Assembly (NCBI RefSeq): GCF_004762035.2
Contig: NZ_SIJK02000052.1
Location: forward strand, 1-36,515
DNA: 36,515 nt
From: Candidatus Chloroploca mongolica
Lineage (GTDB): Bacteria; Chloroflexota; Chloroflexia; Chloroflexales; Chloroflexaceae
Reading direction: 5' to 3'
The position numbers and the translations under genes are program-made. How positions within the stretch are numbered: the first letter of the stretch is position 1; the number at the start of each line of letters is the position of its first letter. The notes under the pieces are model-generated. The model saw nothing but the letters and a program-made list of their open reading frames with translations. It did not search any database and was not told the DNA's origin. Shown here piece by piece: positions 7,026 to 13,655 of the stretch.

Positions 7026-7763
7026 TTACGCGGTAATGATGGTCATCACTCCGGCAAGTAACGCGAGGCTCATCGCGAGATAGCGGAATCGCGCTGCTGG
7101 CAGCTTGCCACCCAACCGTGTGCCCAGGTGGTTGGCAACGAGGGCGACACTGAGCCACAGCAGCCCCAGCGGCAGCACACTTACGCCTGGCAACCTCCCC
7201 TGCGTCGCCAAAAGGAACAGGGTTGCCGTATTCGTCAGCACAAAAAAGAGCGCCAGTTCGCCCTGAAAGCGACGTGGTGCTGTCTGTTCGCGGGCGAGCA
7301 GCAGCACGGCCGGGATGCCATTCAATGACGTCGTAGCCCCCAGGAACCCCCCGAGCACCCCGGCAAGGGCTGGTGCGCCCGGCACAAGGCGTGCTGGTGG
7401 TCGTCGTGAAGCTTGCCAGATCAGCGCCGTTGCGATGATCACCACAACCCCTGTGACCAGTTTGATGGTTGATGAAGCAACTAACCCCAGGGTCACCAAG
7501 CCAAGCCCGATCCCCGGCACACTCGCCCCAGCCATGATCAACACCCGTTGATAGCGAATATGCTCGCGGAGATGATACGCGACGGCAATGCGCGTGAGCA
7601 GCGCAATGCTCAAGTTGAGGGGCACCAGCAGGGCCAGGGGAAAGCCCAGGACGAGCAAAAAAGGCATACTGACTAGGGCGAACCCAAACCCGCTGATCCC
7701 ACCCAGCAGAGCCGCCCCAAAGACCACGAGCAAAGCGAGGAGTGAAACGCCAACGTCAACCAC
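7026..7763 (-). CDS. TauE/SafE-family membrane permease (sulfite exporter family)
   Basis: A 245-residue polytopic membrane protein of the TauE/SafE (DUF81) family, associated with export or uptake of sulfite, sulfonates and other organic anions. Family features: the N-terminal glycine-rich helix GGISGFGFALVSMPFLLV, the repeated half with GGFLGATTSLNGIPAVLLL, and seven to eight hydrophobic segments. The GTG at 7763 is chosen because GAGAAGGG (7771-7778) lies 7 nt upstream. A longer frame to 7808 would place that Shine-Dalgarno inside the coding region. The substrate cannot be read from sequence. A link to the sulfurtransferase/YeeE module 24 kb away is only thematic. Confidence 0.85.
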   Translation of the reverse strand: MVDVGVSLLALLVVFGAALLGGISGFGFALVSMPFLLVLGFPLALLVPLNLSIALLTRIAVAYHLREHIRYQRVLIMAGASVPGIGLGLVTLGLVASSTIKLVTGVVVIIATALIWQASRRPPARLVPGAPALAGVLGGFLGATTSLNGIPAVLLLAREQTAPRRFQGELALFFVLTNTATLFLLATQGRLPGVSVLPLGLLWLSVALVANHLGTRLGGKLPAARFRYLAMSLALLAGVMTIITA

Positions 7764-7837
7764 ACATTTACCCTTCTCACTGCGTGAGAGTGGCGAAGCA
7801 ACCATCACGTGTAAGGGCCATTATCCGCTCATTTGTA

Positions 7838-7888
7838 TCTGAACGGGACAAAAAAGCCGGCGTCGCCGGCTTTTTTGTCCCGTTCAGA
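7838..7888. terminator. 24-bp perfect hairpin terminator
   Basis: Arms 7838-7861 and 7865-7888 are perfectly complementary around a 3-nt GTC loop, with an internal A6/T6 tract. It lies 6 nt beyond the stop of the EF-G-like gene (minus strand) and upstream of the TauE-like gene, so it ends leftward transcription. Confidence 0.9.
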
Positions 7889-7894
7889 CCAGGG

Positions 7895-10006
7895 TTAATG
7901 AGTGTTATTGGCTTCGGCTTCTTTCTTATGGGCCGCAATCACAGTCTCAACCAGATGGGCCGGCACTTCTTCATAGGCGGCAAACGCGATCGCAAAGCGC
8001 CCACGAGCCTGGGTCATCGCCCGCAGATCCGTCGCATAGCGTTGAATCTCGGCCAACGGTGCCTGCGCCGAAATCGCCGTCTTGCCGGTACCGGTTGGCA
8101 ACATGCCCATCACCCGCCCGCGGCGCGTACTCATATCGCTCATAATATCACCGGCGAACTGATCAGGAACCACAATCTCCATCGTGTAGATCGGCTCCAT
8201 AATCACCACACCCGCCTTATGCGCGGCGAGCTTGAAGGCCTCTTTGCCGGCTGACTTAAACGCAATTTCCTTCGAGTCGACCGGATGCTCTTTGCCATCA
8301 AAGACCTCAACACGCACATCACTGATCGGGCTCCCCGAGAGCAAGCCTTCGGTCATCGCTTCACGGATACCCTTTTCGATGGCAGGCATAAACCCACGCG
8401 AAATCACACCCCCGACGACCGCATTGATAAACTCAAGGCCATCTTCACGGCTAGGATCTGGCTCGAGTGGTTCGACCCTGAGGGTGACATCGGCAAACTG
8501 CCCAGCGCCGCCGGTCTGCTTCTTGTGGCGATACTGTGCTTCCGCTTTGCCCCGGATTGCTTCGCGGTAAGGAATGCGGGGCAAATCAACGTCAATACTG
8601 ACATCGAACTTGCGTTTCATCCGCTCGCCCACAAACTGGAGGTGGCTCTCACTGAGGCCAGCGAGCAACGTTTCGCCAGTCTGCATATCGCGTGACGTCT
8701 GAAGGCTCGGGTCTTCTTCAATCATCCGTCCGAGGGCCGTTCCGAGCTTATCGAGATCCGCGCGGCTATGCGGTTTGACGGTCGCGATGAACGCCGGGGC
8801 CGGAAAATTGATCGAATCGAGTTGCACCGGGCTAGCGGCGGCACAGAGCGTATCATTGGTCATCGTTTCGGCGAGCTTGGTCAGCACCCCGATATCACCT
8901 GCGACGACACGTTCCACATCACGCTGCTCTTTCCCAAAGACACTATAGACGTGGTTGATCCGTTCTTCTTTGCGGGTGCGGCTATTCAGCAGGCTACTAT
9001 TGGCATGCACGTCACCCGAAAAGACGCGGAAGAGACTCACCTTGCCATAGGTATCCGAGACAGTTTTGAAGACCAGCGCACTGACCTGCTCATCATTAGC
9101 AGCCCGCAGGGTAAGCGGCTCACCGCTATTGAGATCGGTCGCACTGACCGACTTGCGCGCAGCCGAGGGGATCGAATCGACAATTGCATTGAGCAGTTGT
9201 TGAATTCCGGCAACTTCGAGGGCCGAGCCACAGAAGACCGGCACAATCGAGCCATCGGCAATGCCAGCCCGCAGACCGACCAGCAACTCGTCACGGGTCA
9301 GCGCATCTTCGCCGCCCTCGAGATAGCGCTCGATCAGATCGTCATTCGTGGCGGCAATCTTATCAATCAACGCCGTCCGCCACTCGTGCATCACCTCATT
9401 GAGTTCGGCAGGGACATCGTTCTCGATGAATCCGCCATCGTGGTCAGGTGAGACAAGCCAGGCACGCTGCTGACGAAGGGAAATAATGCCCTTAAAATCT
9501 TTGCCAGACCCAATTGGGATCTGCATAGGGATCACCGCCGCATCAAGTACCTCGCGGGCGTGCTCAACGGTGCGATAGAAATTTGCATTCTCGCGATCCA
9601 GTTTATTGACAAAGAGGATCCGTGGCACCTTATGCTGAACGGCCATTTCCCAGACGAGTTCCGTGCCAACCTCAACGCCGGCCGAGGCATCCAGCACAAG
9701 CACTGCACCATCAAGGATGCGCATCGCCGCTGCCACATCAGCCACAAAATCGGCAGAGCCGGGCGTATCAATCAGATTAATCTTATCATCGTGCCATTCA
9801 AGGGGAAGGACAGAGAGGGAAACAGACATCCCGCGTCGGTGCTCATCGGGGTCGTAGTCGCTCACCGTCGACCCGTCCTCGACGCGCCCCATACGCGGGA
9901 TAGCGTGGGCGGTCAGTAGCATTGCCTCGGCCAGCGTTGTCTTGCCGCTGCCGAGGTGACCAAATATGCCGATGTTGTGAATCCTTTCGGGGCCATACGC
10001 TCGCAT
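7895..10006 (-). CDS. elongation factor G-like translational GTPase (EF-G paralogue)
   Basis: A 703-residue EF-G-family GTPase acting on ribosomes in the cytoplasm. G motifs are GHLGSGKTT (about 16-24), DTPG (80-83) and NKLD (134-137). The full EF-G architecture follows, including the domain IV region (YRHKKQTGGAGQFADV) and C-terminal domain V (EPIYTMEIVVPDQFAGDIMSDM). The P-loop is GHLGSGKTT where canonical translocases have AHIDAGKTT, and the switch I segment RRGMSVSLSV departs from the usual RGITI. Both are typical of the second EF-G group (EF-G2-like), not of housekeeping FusA. No ribosomal protein or EF-Tu genes are nearby. AGGAGG at 10013-10018 is 6 nt before the ATG at 10006; an in-frame ATG at 10024 overlaps that site. 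A strong sigma70-type promoter lies upstream. Confidence 0.9.
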   Translation of the reverse strand: MRAYGPERIHNIGIFGHLGSGKTTLAEAMLLTAHAIPRMGRVEDGSTVSDYDPDEHRRGMSVSLSVLPLEWHDDKINLIDTPGSADFVADVAAAMRILDGAVLVLDASAGVEVGTELVWEMAVQHKVPRILFVNKLDRENANFYRTVEHAREVLDAAVIPMQIPIGSGKDFKGIISLRQQRAWLVSPDHDGGFIENDVPAELNEVMHEWRTALIDKIAATNDDLIERYLEGGEDALTRDELLVGLRAGIADGSIVPVFCGSALEVAGIQQLLNAIVDSIPSAARKSVSATDLNSGEPLTLRAANDEQVSALVFKTVSDTYGKVSLFRVFSGDVHANSSLLNSRTRKEERINHVYSVFGKEQRDVERVVAGDIGVLTKLAETMTNDTLCAAASPVQLDSINFPAPAFIATVKPHSRADLDKLGTALGRMIEEDPSLQTSRDMQTGETLLAGLSESHLQFVGERMKRKFDVSIDVDLPRIPYREAIRGKAEAQYRHKKQTGGAGQFADVTLRVEPLEPDPSREDGLEFINAVVGGVISRGFMPAIEKGIREAMTEGLLSGSPISDVRVEVFDGKEHPVDSKEIAFKSAGKEAFKLAAHKAGVVIMEPIYTMEIVVPDQFAGDIMSDMSTRRGRVMGMLPTGTGKTAISAQAPLAEIQRYATDLRAMTQARGRFAIAFAAYEEVPAHLVETVIAAHKKEAEANNTH

Positions 10007-10083
10007 CACAGTCCTCCTTGACATATCCGACGTGCCGCCCGAGGGGTTGGGCGGTGAAAGAAGAAGAGGTTCATTAAGAACAT

Positions 10084-10111
10084 ATTATAGAATGTTAAAG
10101 GGCCGCGTCAA
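10084..10111 (-). promoter_or_regulatory. sigma70-type promoter of the EF-G-like gene
   Basis: Read on the minus strand: TTGACG (10106-10111), 16-nt spacer, TATAAT (10084-10089). One mismatch to the -35 consensus and a perfect -10. The leader would be about 70 nt. Confidence 0.75.
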
Positions 10112-10176
10112 GGAATGACTTCGTAACACAGCTTTTGCGTCATAAATGCACACACGATTCAGTGCGTATGCACAAA

Positions 10177-10203
10177 CAGCCTGCCAGCAAAACTGGCAGG
10201 CTG
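10177..10203 (-). terminator. hairpin terminator after cyclophilin gene
   Basis: CAGCCTGCCAG (10177-10187) pairs with CTGGCAGGCTG (10193-10203) around CAAAA. Outer GTGCGTAT/ATGCGCAC segments extend it with one wobble. It lies about 30 nt beyond the cyclophilin stop. Confidence 0.75.
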
Positions 10204-10235
10204 GATGCGCACACGCTGGTTAATGATCAATCGCG

Positions 10236-10718
10236 CTATTGCTGTACGGTGACCTTGACCATCTTGTCGCCCTGGCGGATCGTATCAACGACCTCTAGCC
10301 CGGTGGTGACTTTCCCAAAGACCGTATGCTTGCCATTGAGGTGAGGCTGGGGCGCGTGCGTAATAAAAAACTGGCTCCCGTTCGTATTAGGGCCGGCATT
10401 GGCCATCGAGATGACCCCGCGCTCGTGTTTGAGCGGATTGCCATAGAGCTCATCTTTGAAACGATAGCCAGGGCCGCCGGTGCCGGTACCTGTAGGATCG
10501 CCGCCCTGGATCATAAAATTGGCAATGACGCGATGAAAGGTCACACCATCATAAAAACCCTCTGAGGCCAGAAACACAAAGTTATTGACCGTGGCCGGGG
10601 CATGCTGCGGATACAACTCTAACTCAATGGTACCCGCTGTTGTCTCCATGGTCACGACATAGTTCTTCGTCGGATCGATCTGCATCGTGGGCGGATTGCT
10701 CCACTTCTTGACACTCAC
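10236..10718 (-). CDS. cyclophilin-type peptidyl-prolyl cis-trans isomerase
   Basis: A 160-residue single-domain cyclophilin that speeds proline cis-trans isomerisation during protein folding. The family core is complete: [15 protein letters not shown] with the catalytic Arg63, [32 protein letters not shown], and [12 protein letters not shown] near the end. No signal peptide or lipobox is present, so it should be cytoplasmic. GAAAGGAA about 4 nt before the ATG supports the start. It is a single-gene unit with its own hairpin terminator downstream. Confidence 0.95.
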   Translation of the reverse strand: MSVKKWSNPPTMQIDPTKNYVVTMETTAGTIELELYPQHAPATVNNFVFLASEGFYDGVTFHRVIANFMIQGGDPTGTGTGGPGYRFKDELYGNPLKHERGVISMANAGPNTNGSQFFITHAPQPHLNGKHTVFGKVTTGLEVVDTIRQGDKMVKVTVQQ

Positions 10719-10749
10719 ATGTATTCCTTTCAGCTGGACATTCGTCGAT

Positions 10750-10769
10750 GCTTCAAGCTTGCTTGAAGC
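10750..10769. repeat. short inverted repeat upstream of cyclophilin gene
   Basis: GCTTCAAGC (10750-10758) and GCTTGAAGC (10761-10769) are perfect arms with a TT centre, about 31 nt before the cyclophilin start. It could be the terminator of the kinase gene upstream or an operator; there is no U-tract. Confidence 0.45.
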
Positions 10770-10868
10770 TTGCCAGGGGATTATAGCACAGAGCTTTCTG
10801 GGTGCCTACGGACCCCAGGAAGCTGGTCGGGCTTTTGCAACGTCTGCCTATCGCGGTGGAGGGCGTGG

Positions 10869-10883
10869 AGCGGCGAAGCCGCT
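10869..10883 (-). terminator. small GC hairpin at the end of the kinase gene
   Basis: AGCGGC and GCCGCT pair around GAA, overlapping the TAG stop at 10882-10884. The stem is only 6 bp and has no U-tract, so it is weak support for termination. Confidence 0.3.
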
Positions 10884-11796
10884 ATGATTGTTGCAGCGTC
10901 TCGGCCTTGAGCAGCAGTTGATACGCGATCAGCAATTGAACCAGGCCGAGCACATGGCTTTGCAGGCAATCGATGCCATCGAGGTAGATGCCGATCTGCT
11001 CGGGGCGCAGATGACTCAGGCCGGGCAAATGTTCCCAGATCACATCTTCAACGGCTTCGGCCTGCATCGTACTAAGCCGCCCATCAATTTCGAGAATTTC
11101 GGTTAGCCGCCGATCATCGCGGCCGACCCGCAACCGCATGACTGGCGGATCGCCCTGTGAAGCAATGACCTCACTGAGATCGGGATAACTGAGCGTAGGG
11201 CGTAAAATGAGGCGCACACTCAACTGTTCGGCACCCGGTTCAGCGGGAAAAAAGCGTACGATAAGATCAGCCCAGCCGCGCTGGGGCTGAATAAATTCAA
11301 TTGCATCACCCCGTCGCCGGGCCATCTCTTCACGCACCTGTTCAGGCGTATAGCCGCGGCGTACCGAGTCACGGCGGATCTTCCACCGCTCACGCAAATC
11401 TTCAGGTGGATCAAGAAAGACCCGCATATGGCAAGGCTCACGCAGGCGTGGGGTTGCCAGGGCGAGCAACCCTTCGGTCATCACGAAGGGAGCGGCTTCA
11501 AGGCGCTGGCGTGCATCAAAATCGCCAGTCTTGTGGTTATAGACTGGCTTGATAACCGACCTGCCCATCGACAACTGGAACAGGTGATCTTCCATCATCT
11601 CAAGATAGTTGCAATCAGGATGCAACGGTGTCAGCCCACAGCGTTCGCGTTCGGCGCGATTGTACCGATGATAGTCATCAAGCCGCAGCGTAACAACCTG
11701 GCTCGGGCCAAGAATGGTGGCAACACCGGTGGTCAGGGTTGTTTTGCCCGCTGCACTGTCGCCCACGACTGCCAGAATGACCGGCGGTTGTTCCAT
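10882..11796 (-). CDS. phosphoribulokinase/uridine kinase family protein
   Basis: A 304-residue P-loop kinase of the phosphoribulokinase/uridine kinase family. The Walker A motif GDSAAGKTT is at residues 12-20. The Walker B/substrate segment LRLDDYHRYNRAERE at about 37-51 and the block KPVYNHKTGDF at about 82-93 are closer to phosphoribulokinase than to uridine kinase. About 100 extra C-terminal residues follow the kinase core. If it is a true phosphoribulokinase, it makes ribulose-1,5-bisphosphate from ribulose-5-phosphate, the product of the rpiA and rpe enzymes 14 kb away. No RuBisCO gene is in the window, so this cannot be confirmed. The ATG at 11796 has no clear Shine-Dalgarno. It stands alone between the cyclophilin and isomerase genes. 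Confidence 0.8.
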   Translation of the reverse strand: MEQPPVILAVVGDSAAGKTTLTTGVATILGPSQVVTLRLDDYHRYNRAERERCGLTPLHPDCNYLEMMEDHLFQLSMGRSVIKPVYNHKTGDFDARQRLEAAPFVMTEGLLALATPRLREPCHMRVFLDPPEDLRERWKIRRDSVRRGYTPEQVREEMARRRGDAIEFIQPQRGWADLIVRFFPAEPGAEQLSVRLILRPTLSYPDLSEVIASQGDPPVMRLRVGRDDRRLTEILEIDGRLSTMQAEAVEDVIWEHLPGLSHLRPEQIGIYLDGIDCLQSHVLGLVQLLIAYQLLLKAETLQQS

Positions 11797-11996
11797 AGTC
11801 TATGGCACCACAGACACGCAGCGCGATACAGCCGAAGAGAGCCTCACCGTAGCATCGCACTGGGCTGAAGCTCTCTCGTTCTGTTGTCGACCATGCTCGC
11901 GGCATGATCCATCGCTCTGGTGAACAGGCAGGGATTTCATAGTCTCAGTATACGGTCAAACATCCCTCGGAGCGACGGCAGGGGTGACAGTTTTAA

Positions 11997-12014
11997 CCTA
12001 CCCGACTGGGTAGG
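11997..12014 (-). terminator. intrinsic terminator after the isomerase-like gene
   Basis: On the minus strand CCTACCC-AGTC-GGGTAGG is followed by TTAAAA. The stem is 7 bp and perfect. It lies 22 nt past the stop of the TIM-barrel gene. The remaining 11797-11996 interval shows no gene. Confidence 0.55.
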
Positions 12015-12036
12015 GAACACAGAAATCGGCCCGGGC

Positions 12037-12855
12037 TTAGCGGAGTTGGACAGCGTGAGCGTAGTCAAGCACAAAGCGTCTGGCTGCCGCGGCCTGATCC
12101 AGGGGCGTATGACTGATGAACATCGGGACACTCAACTCGCTGGCCTGGATAGCCTGGACAAAAGCGCGATAATCAAGGACTCCGTGGCCTGGGGGGGCAT
12201 CTTCGAACGCGCCGTGCTTCAGGCGCATATCGCGAAATTGGATCATCCCGACATAGGGGGTCAACGCCCTGACGCCTAGCGGGATCAGTTCGGCTTGATG
12301 ATCCCAGTTCTCAGGGGGGAGCATGCCGGGCGGATCGAGCATCACGCGGACATAGGGCGAATTGATTTCGGCGCAGAAGCGCGCCACTTCGTTGGGATGG
12401 CTGAGCACATGGGTATAGTAGGGGTCAAGCACGAGGATCGCCTCGGCATCATCAAGCACGGGAAAGAGATCCTCCACGCTTTGCTGCAACGCTTGCCACC
12501 CGACCTCGCCGTGGTTATCGGGGTGCTCATCAAACAGCCCCGGCCCAAAACTACCACTCCAACTCACAATTCGTCGCGCATCAAGCAAGGGCAAGAGGTC
12601 AATCAGATCCAAGAGTTGCTCAAACGTACTGCCCATAGGGGCCTCGTCAGGGCGCAGGGGGTTCGCATACCCCGAGATGGCATCAACCGAGAGCCCATGA
12701 TGGGCACAGGCGCGTCCAAGGCGACGGGCCAGCGAGCGGTCACAACCTTCGGGGAAATGGGCGTGCAACGCACCAAAGCCCCTGGAGGCGATCATATCAG
12801 CCAGACGACTTAGATCGTCTCCAGGGTGAATCTCAAGCCTGATACCAAGCTGCAT
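12037..12855 (-). CDS. sugar phosphate isomerase/epimerase-like TIM-barrel protein
   Basis: A 272-residue protein of the xylose isomerase-like TIM-barrel superfamily (AP endonuclease 2 fold). It starts with a typical first strand (MQLGIRLEI). The expected metal-site strands can be followed: AILVLDPYYTHVLSHPNEV, VRVMLDPPGM, MIQFRDMRL and the late FISHTPLDQ. The usual Glu of the second strand looks replaced by Asp (LVLDP), and the Asp-x-x-His site reads LDPPGM, so the metal ligands may differ from characterised isomerases. The substrate is unknown. It starts 21 nt after the stop of the [2Fe-2S] protein gene, with no Shine-Dalgarno of its own, so it is very likely the second gene of that operon and translationally coupled. 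Confidence 0.75.
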   Translation of the reverse strand: MQLGIRLEIHPGDDLSRLADMIASRGFGALHAHFPEGCDRSLARRLGRACAHHGLSVDAISGYANPLRPDEAPMGSTFEQLLDLIDLLPLLDARRIVSWSGSFGPGLFDEHPDNHGEVGWQALQQSVEDLFPVLDDAEAILVLDPYYTHVLSHPNEVARFCAEINSPYVRVMLDPPGMLPPENWDHQAELIPLGVRALTPYVGMIQFRDMRLKHGAFEDAPPGHGVLDYRAFVQAIQASELSVPMFISHTPLDQAAAARRFVLDYAHAVQLR

Positions 12856-12876
12856 ACGCGTATCTTACTGGTCTCA

Positions 12877-13509
12877 CTATGAAAGACGTTTTACTTCCGC
12901 TTCGGCACGACGAACATCGCGGGCTGCATTGTCTAGGGCTGCTTCGGCGCGTCCCTGTCCGGGAACCCTGGGTGCAGCGGCACTTCCGGTGAGCATCATA
13001 CTACCCACGCGGAAGGTGTCATCAACCCACTGGGCAACATCATCAGATGGATTCGTAAAACGTACTGGCCCGGCATGGCGTACGGCATTGATCAAGTTAA
13101 AGGGATAGCGCGAGAGCTGATCAACCCACAGCTTGAGCACATTGTCGACCAGGGGATTGAGCTGATCGGCCCATTGCTCATTGGCGGGGGGTTGTACCAC
13201 ATGCACCGCCTGGCGACGCAATTCTTCGGCCTTGCTTAGGATCTCTATGGGACCCTGGCCGCGGATTGAAGCTTGGCACGCCAGACGATGGCCTTCAGCG
13301 AGGCGTCGTTCGGGCATCCAGGCCAGTTCCACTGCGGTAGGCGGGTTCAACTGATCGGCCCCGGCAAGCACGCGACACTGGCAGGTCTGGCAAACGCCAT
13401 TACCGCCACAGACAAACCCGATATGGGCGGCATTGCGTCGTGCGACACTCACCAGGCGTTCACCAGGTTTCGCTTCCATCTCCACATCATTGATAATCAC
13501 TTTGGGCAT
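12877..13509 (-). CDS. [2Fe-2S] ferredoxin-domain protein with helical C-terminal extension
   Basis: A 210-residue protein. Residues 1-90 form a beta-grasp ferredoxin with cysteines at 34, 40, 43 and 78. The C-x5-C-x2-C-x34-C spacing is that of the adrenodoxin type rather than the plant type. The C-terminal 110 residues are an unrecognised, mostly helical extension containing NPLVDNVLKLWVDQLSRY, an Ala/Pro/Gly-rich segment and a charged final helix. Ferredoxins with this spacing and an added C-terminal domain include the chlorosome envelope proteins CsmI/J/X of green sulfur bacteria; similarity here is in layout only and is not proven. GGGAG 8 nt before the ATG supports the start. It is the first gene of an operon with the TIM-barrel protein and has a good promoter. 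Confidence 0.85.
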   Translation of the reverse strand: MPKVIINDVEMEAKPGERLVSVARRNAAHIGFVCGGNGVCQTCQCRVLAGADQLNPPTAVELAWMPERRLAEGHRLACQASIRGQGPIEILSKAEELRRQAVHVVQPPANEQWADQLNPLVDNVLKLWVDQLSRYPFNLINAVRHAGPVRFTNPSDDVAQWVDDTFRVGSMMLTGSAAAPRVPGQGRAEAALDNAARDVRRAEAEVKRLS

Positions 13510-13548
13510 AGGATCTACTCCCTTCGCAATCTGCTTCGCCTGGGTCTG

Positions 13549-13576
13549 ATTATACCACGTTGCCCCTTAGGGACAA
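13549..13576 (-). promoter_or_regulatory. promoter of the [2Fe-2S]/isomerase operon
   Basis: On the minus strand: TTGTCC (13571-13576), 16-nt spacer, and an extended -10 TGGTATAAT (13549-13557). The leader would be about 33 nt, ending in the Shine-Dalgarno GGGAG. Confidence 0.7.
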
Positions 13577-13607
13577 TAGGCTGAGGGCTCGTGCCTTGGC
13601 AACACCA

Positions 13608-13650
13608 CCTGGGTTGCGGCAGGAGGGTGCCCCTCCTGCCGCAACCCAGG
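13608..13650. terminator. 20-bp perfect hairpin terminator of the giant gene
   Basis: Arms 13608-13627 and 13631-13650 pair perfectly around a TGC loop. It begins 5 nt past the stop of the 3069-codon gene and lies upstream of the next operon promoter. There is no U-tract; the stem is very GC-rich. Confidence 0.85.
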
Positions 13651-13655
13651 CATCT

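Noticed and set aside
8768-9451. 227-codon open frame on the plus strand
   Set aside because: It lies entirely inside the EF-G-like gene on the other strand, with no Shine-Dalgarno and no recognisable protein features.
12295-12813. 172-codon plus-strand frame within the TIM-barrel gene
   Set aside because: Antisense shadow without start signal or recognisable features.
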